Source of the DNA: Tessaracoccus sp. MC1679
Lineage (GTDB): Bacteria; Actinomycetota; Actinomycetes; Propionibacteriales; Propionibacteriaceae
Length of the DNA: 64,000 nt
NCBI RefSeq assembly: GCF_014164775.1
Contig: NZ_JACJGB010000001.1
Coordinates: 62,001 to 126,000, forward strand
Direction of reading: 5' to 3'
Numbering within the stretch: the stretch's first letter is position 1; every line of letters begins with the position of its first letter. Positions 11,342-19,592 of the stretch are shown piece by piece. Both the position numbers and the translations under genes were made by a program. The notes beneath the pieces were generated by a model. It was given only the letters and a program-made list of their open reading frames with translations. It ran no database searches and was not told the origin of the DNA.

Positions 11342-13839
11342 TGCCGAAGCAGTCCGTCATCGCGGTGGACCTCGGCGCGACGAGTGGCCGGGTGGTGCTG
11401 GCCACGTTCGCCGAGGGTCGCGTCTCGCTGAACGAGGTGCACCGCTTCTCCACCGCCGCCCGCCAGACCGACGACGGGCTCCGGCTCGACGTGGTGGCGC
11501 TTTTCGACGAGATCCAGGCGGGCATCGGCCGCGCGATGGAGGCCGCCCCGGACGGGGTGGCCGCGCTCGGCATCGACTGCTGGGCCGTCGACTACGGGCT
11601 CATCGGCGCTGACGGACTGCTCGAACTCCCCTTCAACTACCGCGACCCCCGCACCGAGACAGGCCGCGCCCTGGTCCGGGAGAGGATCTCCGAGGAGGAG
11701 CTGTACTCCCGCGTCGGCCTGCAGGACGTGCCGTTCAACACCGTCAACCAGCTGGCCGACGACCTGGCCTCCGGCCGCCTGGAGCGCGCCACCCGCTTCC
11801 TCATGCTGCCCGACCTGCTCGGGTACTGGCTGACGGGCCGGCAGGTGGCCGAGCGCACCAACGCGTCGACCACCGCCCTGCTCGACCCCCTGACCGGCCA
11901 GTGGGACTGGGACCTGATCGAGCGCCTGGGCCTCCCCCGCCGGATCTTCGCCGACGTGGTCGAGCCGGGCGCCGTCGTCGGTCCGATCACGACGGGTCCG
12001 GCCGCCGGCGTGCCGCTGGTGGCGGTGGGCTCGCACGACACTGCCTCCGCCGTCGTCGGCGCACCGCTGGAGGCCGACGACGTGTTCATTTCGTCGGGCA
12101 CCTGGTCTCTCGTCGGCATGGAGCTCGACGCGCCGATCCTGACCGAGGAGTCGCGGCAGGCCAACCTCACCAACGAGGGCGGCGTGGACGGCACCGTCCG
12201 CTACCTCAAGAACGTGATGGGGCTGTGGATCCTGTCCGAGGCGGTCCGCACCTGGGCGGCGTCCGGCCGCGAGTACGCGGTCCCGGACCTGGTGGAGGCC
12301 GCCCGCGCCGTCACCGACGCCCCGCACTTCGACGCCACCCACCCCAGCCTCCTCCCACCTGGCGACATGGTGAGCAGGGTCAAGGCGCTGGCCGGCGGCG
12401 ACGGGCGGCTCGAGGACCCCGCTGTGTTCACGCGCGCCCTCATCGAGTCCCTGGCTGATGCCTACGCCGGCGTGATCTCCGAGCTCGCTGCGATCACCGG
12501 CCGCTCCCCGCGCCGCGTCGTCGTGGTGGGCGGGGGTAGCCAGAACAGGCTGCTCGCGCAGCGCACTGCCGACCGCACATGCCTTCCCGTCTCGGCCGGC
12601 CCCGTCGAGGCCACCGCACTCGGCAACTGCCTGATCCAGGCCCGCTCCGTCGGCATCCTCTCCGGCTCCCTCTCAGACCTCAGAAAGACCGTGATGGCTT
12701 CCACCACCGTGACCCAGTTCCTTCCCCGCCCCGAGCTCGAGCTCGCCGAGATCACCGCGCTGTCCCACGAGTTCGGCGCGAATCCCGCATTCACCCGCGC
12801 GGGCGGCGGCAACTCGTCGGCGAAGGCCGACGGCGTGCTGTGGATCAAGCCGAGCGGCGTCTCGCTGGCCTCGATCACCGCCGAGGACCTGGTGCCGCTG
12901 GACATGCAGGTGCTGCTGAATTCCCTCGACGCCCCGGACCCCGACCCGAGCCTTGGCGACCCGGTCAACCACATCGCCGGGCTCGCCCGCCGCGACGACG
13001 GCCCCCGCCGTCCGTCGGTGGAGATCCTGTTTCACGCGCTTATCCCGGACACCTACGTGTTCCACACGCACCCGCTGCTGATCAACGCCATCACCTGCAA
13101 CGCCGACGGCGAGCACCTGACTGCCGAGATGTTCGGCAACGACGTGCTCTGGGTGTCCTACGTGGACCCCGGCCTTCCGCTTGCCCGCGAGATCGCGGCG
13201 CGGCGCGAGGACTTCACCTCACGTACCGGCCAGCCGGCGCCCAAGGCGACGTTCCTCATGAACCACGGCCTCATCGTCGCCGGCGACAACCCGGACGACG
13301 TGCGCGCCGAGAGCTACCGGATCCTGGCCAGGATCGAGGAGGCGGTGGCCTCGGCGTCCGCCGGCGAGCCCTCGACTCCGTCCGGTGCGGACCTGGGCGC
13401 CGTCGCGGAGGCGTTCCGCGCGGCCCTGGGCGCGGTGGCTGTGGCCACCGACGAGGGCGGCATCGCCCGCAGCTTCCCGGCCACCGAGGCCGGTGCGCGG
13501 TTCCTGATCGAGGGCCCGCTGATCCCGGACCAGATCGTCTACGCCGGTTCGTTCCCGCTCGTGGTGACTACTGCCGACGAGCTGCCGGGCGCGCTGGCCG
13601 CGTTCCGCGAGGCGCGCGGGGTGGACCCGGTGATCGTGGTGGTGCCCGGCGCCGGCGTGGCCGCGGCGGGCGACTCCGAGAAGTCCGCCACCACGGCGCT
13701 CCAGGTCTATGTCGACGCCCTGACCGTTGGTCAGGCGGCTACGGCGCTGGGCCGCGTGCGGGCCCTCAACGAGGCCGAGCGCCGCTTCATCGAGACCTGG
13801 GAGGCCGAGGCGTACCGCCAGCAGGTCGCCAAGGCCTGA
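11341..13839 (+). CDS. Rhamnulokinase-rhamnulose-1-phosphate aldolase fusion protein
   Basis: One 832-residue reading frame covers two pathway steps. Residues 1 to about 455 are an FGGY-family rhamnulokinase: phosphate loop DLGATSGRVV, sugar site DCWAVDYGL, adenosine site GGGSQN, ending in a canonical RhaB-like FLPRP. Residues from about 460 to 832 are a class II (zinc) aldolase of the RhaE type: RAGGGNSSAK, the metal pair FHTHP, NHGLIVAG, and an FIETWEAEAY tail which, in bifunctional RhaE, precedes a short-chain dehydrogenase domain. That dehydrogenase is absent here. Together they would turn rhamnulose plus ATP into dihydroxyacetone phosphate and L-lactaldehyde. No lactaldehyde-handling enzyme is encoded nearby. 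There is no linker and no codon-use break at the junction. Translationally coupled to rhaI. Confidence 0.88.
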   Translation: MPKQSVIAVDLGATSGRVVLATFAEGRVSLNEVHRFSTAARQTDDGLRLDVVALFDEIQAGIGRAMEAAPDGVAALGIDCWAVDYGLIGADGLLELPFNYRDPRTETGRALVRERISEEELYSRVGLQDVPFNTVNQLADDLASGRLERATRFLMLPDLLGYWLTGRQVAERTNASTTALLDPLTGQWDWDLIERLGLPRRIFADVVEPGAVVGPITTGPAAGVPLVAVGSHDTASAVVGAPLEADDVFISSGTWSLVGMELDAPILTEESRQANLTNEGGVDGTVRYLKNVMGLWILSEAVRTWAASGREYAVPDLVEAARAVTDAPHFDATHPSLLPPGDMVSRVKALAGGDGRLEDPAVFTRALIESLADAYAGVISELAAITGRSPRRVVVVGGGSQNRLLAQRTADRTCLPVSAGPVEATALGNCLIQARSVGILSGSLSDLRKTVMASTTVTQFLPRPELELAEITALSHEFGANPAFTRAGGGNSSAKADGVLWIKPSGVSLASITAEDLVPLDMQVLLNSLDAPDPDPSLGDPVNHIAGLARRDDGPRRPSVEILFHALIPDTYVFHTHPLLINAITCNADGEHLTAEMFGNDVLWVSYVDPGLPLAREIAARREDFTSRTGQPAPKATFLMNHGLIVAGDNPDDVRAESYRILARIEEAVASASAGEPSTPSGADLGAVAEAFRAALGAVAVATDEGGIARSFPATEAGARFLIEGPLIPDQIVYAGSFPLVVTTADELPGALAAFREARGVDPVIVVVPGAGVAAAGDSEKSATTALQVYVDALTVGQAATALGRVRALNEAERRFIETWEAEAYRQQVAKA

Positions 13840-13870
13840 CGGCGCCCTCGCGGCGACGCGGCGGACGAAA

Positions 13871-14845
13871 CTACGAGACGCCCCCGAAGAGCGAGGTGAC
13901 CGAGCCGTCGAGGAACACCGCGTTGATGGCCTTGGCGATCAACGGAGCGATGGACAGCACCGTCAGGTTGTTGATGGGCTGCTCCGTGCGGATGGGCAGC
14001 GTGTTGGTCACGATGATCTCCGAGACGTTCGCGGCGTTGAGCCGCTCGACCGCGGGGCCGGAGAAAATGGCGTGCGTTGCGGCGGTGATCACCTTGGACG
14101 CACCCCGGTCATGCAGGGCCTGGGCTGCCTGCGCGATGGTGCCGGCCGTGTCGATCATGTCGTCGACCAGCAGGCACACCTTGCCCTCGACATCGCCCAC
14201 CACCTCATGCACGGCCACGGTGTTGGCCTTGTCGTGGTCACGCCGCTTGTGGACGATGGCCAGCGGGGTGCCGAGCACGTCGGTCCACATGTCGGCCAGC
14301 CGCACCCGGCCCGCGTCAGGCGAGACCACGCACATGTTGCCCACGTCGTAGTTCTTCTTGACGTAGTCCGAGAGCACTGGCAGCCCCCACAGGTGGTCGA
14401 CGGGGCCGTCGAAGAAGCCCTGGATCTGGGCGGCGTGGAGGTCTACGGACATGATCCGGTTGGCGCCTGCAGCCTTGTACAGGTCCGCGACGAGCCGCGC
14501 CGAGATGGGCTCGCGGCCGAGGTGCTTCTTGTCCTGGCGCGCGTACGGGTAGAAGGGCGCCACCACCGTGATCCGCTTGGCGGAGGCCCGCTTCAGCGCG
14601 TCCACCATGATGAGCTGCTCCATCAGCCACTCGTTGACCGGCGCGGTGTGGGACTGGATGACGAAGGCGTCGCAACCGCGCACGGACTCCTCGAACCGGA
14701 CGTAGATCTCGGAGTTGGCGTAGGTGAGCGCCCGCGTGGGCACGATGGGCTCGTCCATCAGGGTGGCCACCTCCTGCGCCAGCTCGGGGAAGGCCCGCCC
14801 ACTGAAGAGCATGAGGTGCTTGTTGTTCTTGGCGATCTGGGACAC
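13871..14845 (-). CDS. prs: Ribose-phosphate pyrophosphokinase
   Basis: Makes PRPP from ribose 5-phosphate and ATP for nucleotide, His and Trp synthesis. 324 residues, the usual length for class I bacterial enzymes. Visible motifs: MLFSGRAFPELAQEVA at the N-terminus, the flexible-loop and ATP region PFYPYARQDKK, SVDLHAAQIQGFF, and the PRPP loop LVDDMIDTAGT. It starts 5 nt after the glmU stop, so glmU-prs is an operon. It converges on the kinase-aldolase gene with about 31 nt between stops. Confidence 0.97.
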   Translation of the reverse strand: MSQIAKNNKHLMLFSGRAFPELAQEVATLMDEPIVPTRALTYANSEIYVRFEESVRGCDAFVIQSHTAPVNEWLMEQLIMVDALKRASAKRITVVAPFYPYARQDKKHLGREPISARLVADLYKAAGANRIMSVDLHAAQIQGFFDGPVDHLWGLPVLSDYVKKNYDVGNMCVVSPDAGRVRLADMWTDVLGTPLAIVHKRRDHDKANTVAVHEVVGDVEGKVCLLVDDMIDTAGTIAQAAQALHDRGASKVITAATHAIFSGPAVERLNAANVSEIIVTNTLPIRTEQPINNLTVLSIAPLIAKAINAVFLDGSVTSLFGGVS

Positions 14846-14850
14846 GTCGA

Positions 14851-16332
14851 TCAGGCCTTCTTCTTCGCTCGGGACTCCAGCACAGCCGGGTGGATGCTGC
14901 CGTCGTGCTCGGCCGCCGCGGCGGCCGCCTTCGAACCAGGACGGCGATCGGCCGTCCAGCCGTCGATGTTGCGCTGTCTGCCGCGCGCCAGCGCGAGGCT
15001 GCCGGCCGGCACGTCATCGGTGATCGTGGAGCCGGCGCCCACCAGGGCACCCGCCCCGATGTCCACCGGTGCGACGAGCACCGTGTTGGAGCCGACGAAG
15101 GCGTTGCGCCCCACGTGGGTGGTGGACTTGTACACCCCGTCGTAGTTGGCGAAGATCGTGCCGGCGCCGATGTTGACGCCCTCGTCGATGACGGCGTCGC
15201 CCGCGTAGGTGAGGTGCGGCACCTTGGCGCCGTCACCGATCACCGCGTTCTTGGTCTCGACGAAGGTGCCGATCTTGCCGCCCTTGCCCAGTTCGGTGCC
15301 GGGCCTCAGGTACGCGAACGGGCCGACGGTGGCGTTCTCGCCGATCACGGCGAAGGACCCGTGCGTGCGAATCACCTCGGCACCGGGGCCCACCTCGACG
15401 TCCATGAGCGTGGTGTCCGGGCCGATGATGGCGCCCTCCCCCACCGTCGTGGCCCCTTGGAGGATGACGCCGGGCATGAGCACGACGTCGCGGGCGAGGT
15501 CCACGTCCACGTCGATCCAGGTGCTGGACGGGTCCACCATGGTGACCCCGGCCATCATCCACGCGTCGCGGATCCGGCGGTTCATTTCGAGGTTGATCCG
15601 GGCCAGCTGGACGCGGTCGTTGACGCCCTCGGTCTGCCACACGTCATCGATGAGGTGGGCGCCCACGCGCTGCGAGCGTGAGTGGGCGTAGGTGAGCACG
15701 TCGGTGAGGTACTGCTCGCCCTGGGCGTTGTCGGTGGTGAGTGAGGCGAGGCCTTCGCGGAGCGTGGCGGCATCGAAGACGTAGATGCCGGAGTTGATCT
15801 CGTCGATGGCGCGCTGCTCGTCGGTGGCGTCCTTGTGCTCGACGATCCCGGTCACCGCGTCCCCGTCGCGGATGATGCGGCCGTAGCCGGTGGGGTCCTC
15901 GACGCGCGCGGTCAGCACCGTGACCGAGTGGTGATGGGCGCGGTGCACGGCCACCAACTGGCGGAGGGTGTCTCCGGTGAGCATCGGCACGTCCGCGTAG
16001 GTGACCACCACGTCGCCCTCCAGCTCACCGAGACCCGCGAGCCCGCAGGCGACGGCGTGTCCGGTGCCCAGCTGGTCGTCCTGGACCGCCGTGGTGACCG
16101 CCTCGGAGAGCTTCTCGAGGTGGTCAGAGACCTGTTCGCGCAGATGCCCCACCACCACGACGAGGTGAGCCGGGTTGAGCGCGGCGGCCGCGGAGACGGC
16201 GAAGCTCAGCATCGGCTTGCCCCCCACCTCATGGAGCAGCTTCGACTTGGCGGACTTCATGCGGGTCCCGCCGCCTGCGGCGAGGACGACTACGGCCGCG
16301 ACGGGCGCGAGGTCGCTGTCAGTGGTGGACAC
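14851..16332 (-). CDS. glmU: Bifunctional GlmU (N-acetylglucosamine-1-phosphate uridyltransferase / glucosamine-1-phosphate acetyltransferase)
   Basis: Makes UDP-N-acetylglucosamine for cell wall synthesis in the cytoplasm. The N-terminal half is a nucleotidyltransferase with VVLAAGGGTRMKSAKSKLLH and a QLGTGHAVAC segment; the C-terminal half is a left-handed beta-helix acetyltransferase (hexapeptides around GPFAYLRPGTELGKGG, ETKNAVIGDGAKVPHLTY, NIGAGTIFANYDG). The chosen GTG at 16332 has AAGGAG 8 nt upstream and gives 493 residues, a normal actinobacterial length; longer in-frame extensions run into the control region of the galactosidase operon. First gene of the glmU-prs operon. Confidence 0.96.
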   Translation of the reverse strand: MSTTDSDLAPVAAVVVLAAGGGTRMKSAKSKLLHEVGGKPMLSFAVSAAAALNPAHLVVVVGHLREQVSDHLEKLSEAVTTAVQDDQLGTGHAVACGLAGLGELEGDVVVTYADVPMLTGDTLRQLVAVHRAHHHSVTVLTARVEDPTGYGRIIRDGDAVTGIVEHKDATDEQRAIDEINSGIYVFDAATLREGLASLTTDNAQGEQYLTDVLTYAHSRSQRVGAHLIDDVWQTEGVNDRVQLARINLEMNRRIRDAWMMAGVTMVDPSSTWIDVDVDLARDVVLMPGVILQGATTVGEGAIIGPDTTLMDVEVGPGAEVIRTHGSFAVIGENATVGPFAYLRPGTELGKGGKIGTFVETKNAVIGDGAKVPHLTYAGDAVIDEGVNIGAGTIFANYDGVYKSTTHVGRNAFVGSNTVLVAPVDIGAGALVGAGSTITDDVPAGSLALARGRQRNIDGWTADRRPGSKAAAAAAEHDGSIHPAVLESRAKKKA

Positions 16333-16437
16333 GGGTGTTTCTCCTTCGGTCGCCGACCGCGAGCTCCCCCCGGGGCTCACCCGGTCAAAATACCAGCCCC
16401 GCGCCCGCCACTGCGCGGACTCCGGGCGGGCCGTCCT

Positions 16438-16451
16438 TGAAACCGTTATCA
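16438..16451. promoter_or_regulatory. Putative LacI operator before the alpha-galactosidase operon
   Basis: TGAAACCGTTATCA matches its own reverse complement at 10 of 14 positions, has the central CG typical of LacI-family sites, and lies 45 bp before the start of the GH36 gene. A TATCAG box that could be a -10 overlaps it. The likely ligand is the LacI protein encoded within the same operon. Confidence 0.55.
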
Positions 16452-16495
16452 GAGATGTGGTTGACTGGCCGCGACCGCGCGACAAGGGAGTGACC

Positions 16496-18577
16496 GTGAC
16501 CGAACTGACCTGGGGGCACGCAGGGCTGGCGCTGACCTTCACCACGGCGCCGGAAGGGCCGGTGGCACTGACGTCGGCAGTGGCTGACGGCTTGGAGGTC
16601 ACCTCCGCCGAGCCTGTCGGCCTCGTGCAGATCCTCACCACCACCTCGGGGCACGCGCTGGCCAGCACCCGCGTCGGCATGACAGCCCTGGGCGAGCGGC
16701 TGCGCTACCTCACGCATGAGGCGACCACGGACGGAGCCTGGCACCGTCTCCGCCTCACCCTCTCCGGCGACGGGATCCAGGCCGACGTGCTCCTGGCCTC
16801 CCCGGACGGCGTGGCCGCGTTCTCCTCCGAGGTCACCGTCACGGCCACCGGGGAGGCGCCGGTCTGCCTGCGGTCGGTCTCCTCCTGGGCCGCGCCTCTG
16901 GGCGTGCGCGACGCGGGCTCCTGGGAGTTCCACAGCGCCGCCAGCGACTGGCTGGCCGAGTCGCGGTGGAGCGCCCGCCCCTTCCGGCCGGACCTGTTCC
17001 CGGCCATCGCGGCCCACCTCACCGGCGTCCGGCCGAGGGGCGCCGCGACACTCGTCTCCCGCGGCACCTGGTCCAGCGGAGAGCACGCCCCGGTGGCCGC
17101 CGCGGCCTCGGACTCCGACGGCGCGGCCTGGCTGTGGCAGGTGGAACACAACGGGCCGTGGCGGATCGAGGTGGGCGAGGAGCACGACGACTTCGCCGTC
17201 GCCCTGTCGGGCCCCACGGAACTGGACCACGCCTGGTCGCTCGTCATCGCCCCCGGCGAGTCCTTCACCACCGTCAAGGCCGCCGTCGCACTCGGCGCCA
17301 CCCTCGACGACGCCGCCGCCGCGATGACCCGCTACCGACGCGCCGCACGACGGCCGCACCCGGACAACCAGCTCATGCCGGTGTGCTTCAACGACTACAT
17401 GAACACGCTCAACGGCGACCCCACCACCGACAAGCTCCTCCCCCTCATCGACGCCGCCGCGGAGGTGGGCGCGGAGGTGTTCTGCGTGGACGCCGGCTGG
17501 TACGACGACTCCGGCCACTGGTGGGACAGCGTCGGCGAGTGGCTGCCGTCGACCACCCGCTTCCCGGGGGGGCTCGACGAGGTGCTCGGCCGGATCCGGG
17601 GCCACGGCATGACGCCCGGCCTCTGGCTCGAACCCGAGGTGATCGGCGTGCGCAGCCCGATGGCGGACCGGCTGCCCGCTGAGGCGTTCCTGCAGCGGCA
17701 CGGGCAACCGATCGTCGAGCAGGACCGCTACCACCTGGACCTGCGTCACCCCGCGGCACGCGCCCACCTCGACGGCGTCGTCGACCGTCTGGTGGGCGAC
17801 TTCGGCGTGGGCTTCTTCAAGCTGGATTACAACATCAACCCAGGTTCGGGCACGGACCACGCGGCGCCCAGCGTCGGCCACGGCCTGCTGGAGCACTCGC
17901 GCGCCGTGCTGGCCTGGCTCGACGGCGTGCTCGACCGACACCCCGGGCTGATTCTGGAGAACTGCGGCTCCGGAGGCATGCGGGCGGACTTCGCCATGCT
18001 CAGCCGCCTTCAGCTGCAGTCCACCTCGGACCAGCAGGACTTCCGGCTCTACCCGCCGATCGCGGCGTCGGCGCCGATGCAGATGCTCCCCGAACAGGCC
18101 GCCAGCTGGGCCTACCCGCAGCACGGGATGGACCCGGAGGAGATCGCGTTCTGCCTGGTCACCGGCCTGGTCGGCCGCATCTACCTCTCCGGCTACCTCA
18201 ACACCATGTCGGGTCCGGAGCTGGCGCTGGTGCGGGAGGCGGTGGACGTGGCCAAGGCTCTCCGCTCCGAGCTCCCGCACGCGCTCCCCTTCTGGCCGCT
18301 CGGGCTGCCTGCGTGGACGGACCCGTGGGTCGCCGTCGGACTCCGCACCGGAGACGACGCCCTCGTCGCGTTGTGGAAGCGGGAGGAGGCCGACGGCGTG
18401 GCGCTGCCGGTCCCCCGCCTCGCGGGCCGCCCCGCGACCGTCACGACGGTGTTCCGCCAAGCCGCGGACGGCTGGGACCTGAGCTGGGATGCCACCTCCG
18501 GGACCCTCCACGCCGACACCGCCCTGACCACCAGCGCCCGCCTGATCCGGCTCACGCCCTCGGACCGCCGTGGGTGA
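16496..18577 (+). CDS. Alpha-galactosidase, GH36, intracellular
   Basis: Releases alpha-linked galactose from raffinose-type or galactomannan-type oligosaccharides. 693 residues in the GH36 order: N-terminal beta-supersandwich, TIM barrel with the nucleophile in FFKLDYN (D444), ENCGSGGMRAD, and the acid/base in STSDQQD (D512), then a small C-terminal beta domain. No signal peptide, hence cytoplasmic. The GTG at 16496 is preferred (GGGAG 5 nt upstream); another GTG lies two codons earlier. It overlaps the next gene, a LacI regulator, by 8 nt. N-acetylgalactosaminidase activity, also known in GH36, cannot be excluded. Confidence 0.9.
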   Translation: MTELTWGHAGLALTFTTAPEGPVALTSAVADGLEVTSAEPVGLVQILTTTSGHALASTRVGMTALGERLRYLTHEATTDGAWHRLRLTLSGDGIQADVLLASPDGVAAFSSEVTVTATGEAPVCLRSVSSWAAPLGVRDAGSWEFHSAASDWLAESRWSARPFRPDLFPAIAAHLTGVRPRGAATLVSRGTWSSGEHAPVAAAASDSDGAAWLWQVEHNGPWRIEVGEEHDDFAVALSGPTELDHAWSLVIAPGESFTTVKAAVALGATLDDAAAAMTRYRRAARRPHPDNQLMPVCFNDYMNTLNGDPTTDKLLPLIDAAAEVGAEVFCVDAGWYDDSGHWWDSVGEWLPSTTRFPGGLDEVLGRIRGHGMTPGLWLEPEVIGVRSPMADRLPAEAFLQRHGQPIVEQDRYHLDLRHPAARAHLDGVVDRLVGDFGVGFFKLDYNINPGSGTDHAAPSVGHGLLEHSRAVLAWLDGVLDRHPGLILENCGSGGMRADFAMLSRLQLQSTSDQQDFRLYPPIAASAPMQMLPEQAASWAYPQHGMDPEEIAFCLVTGLVGRIYLSGYLNTMSGPELALVREAVDVAKALRSELPHALPFWPLGLPAWTDPWVAVGLRTGDDALVALWKREEADGVALPVPRLAGRPATVTTVFRQAADGWDLSWDATSGTLHADTALTTSARLIRLTPSDRRG

Positions 18578-19592
18578 GGCGACGGCACCCCCCGCGACCA
18601 TCAAGGACGTGGCCGCGCTGGCCGGGGTCTCGGTGCCGACGGTGTCGCGGTACCTCACCGGCGCCGCGCGGATCAGCGACGACAAGCGCGCCCGCGTCGC
18701 CGCCGCCGTCGCGAAGCTGAACTTCACGCCCAATCCCGCCGCCCGGGCGCTGGGTGGGCGGGCGCCCGGGGTGGTCGCGGTACTGGCGGGCAACACGTCG
18801 CGCTACGGCTACGCCGAGACCCTCCGGGGCATCGAGGAGGCGGCGCGGGCCGACGGCCACCTCGTCACCATCACCGCGCTCGACGGCGCCGGGGAGAAGG
18901 AGCTGGGCGCCGCCGTCGGCCTGGCGTTGTCCCAGCCCGTGGCCGGGGTGATCGTGCTGGCGTTCGACCCGGCGGGCGTGGCGGCCCTCAATGGCCTGCC
19001 CGGAGGGGTGCCGGCCGTGGCCCTGTCCGGGGGTCGTTTCGACGGGAGGGCGCAGATCGTGATCGACGAGGACGCCGGCGCGTTCGCGCTGACCTCCCAC
19101 CTCCTCTCCCTCGGACATCCGACGGTGCACCACGTGCGCGTCCCCTCCCCTGAGGGCGAGGGCGGCCGGACCGAGGGCTGGCGGCGGGCGTTGCTCGCGG
19201 CGGGCAGGCCGGTGCCCGCCATCATCGAGGCGAGTTGGGAGCCTGCCGAGGCGCGCCCCCTCGGCCGAGCGCTCGCCGGGCGCGACGAGGTGACAGCCGT
19301 GTTCTGCGGCAACGACGAAGTGGCCATGGGGGTGATGGCAGGCCTCCGCGACCGCGGGGTCAGGGTTCCGCGGGACGTGAGTGTCGCGGGGTTCGACGAC
19401 CATCCCCTGGCGCAGCTGTGGGACCCGGCGCTCACCACCGTCGCGCAGGACTTCGCCGAGCTGGGCCGCCGCGGCTGGCAGCTCCTCCGTGACCGTGCCG
19501 TCGGAGAGTCCCTGATCACCCTCACCCCAGACCTCATCCTGCGCGCCAGCACCGCCGCACCCCGCCCCGGAAGGCCCGCCCGTGACCATTGA
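18570..19592 (+). CDS. LacI-family transcriptional regulator inside the GH36 operon
   Basis: 340-residue repressor with HTH ATIKDVAALAGVSVPTVSRY and an effector domain (VVAVLAGNTSRYGYAETLRG; FCGNDEVAMGVMAGLRDRG; VSVAGFDDHPLAQLWDPALTTV). It starts with GTG, overlapping the end of the alpha-galactosidase gene by 8 nt, and its own end overlaps the next glycosidase gene by 11 nt. It is thus cotranscribed with the enzymes it probably controls, giving negative feedback through the operator at 16438. Confidence 0.92.
   Translation: MGEATAPPATIKDVAALAGVSVPTVSRYLTGAARISDDKRARVAAAVAKLNFTPNPAARALGGRAPGVVAVLAGNTSRYGYAETLRGIEEAARADGHLVTITALDGAGEKELGAAVGLALSQPVAGVIVLAFDPAGVAALNGLPGGVPAVALSGGRFDGRAQIVIDEDAGAFALTSHLLSLGHPTVHHVRVPSPEGEGGRTEGWRRALLAAGRPVPAIIEASWEPAEARPLGRALAGRDEVTAVFCGNDEVAMGVMAGLRDRGVRVPRDVSVAGFDDHPLAQLWDPALTTVAQDFAELGRRGWQLLRDRAVGESLITLTPDLILRASTAAPRPGRPARDH

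Noticed and set aside
16385-18796. Minus-strand frame of 803 codons opposite the GH36 gene
   Set aside because: Antisense mirror of a well-supported alpha-galactosidase; no start signals.
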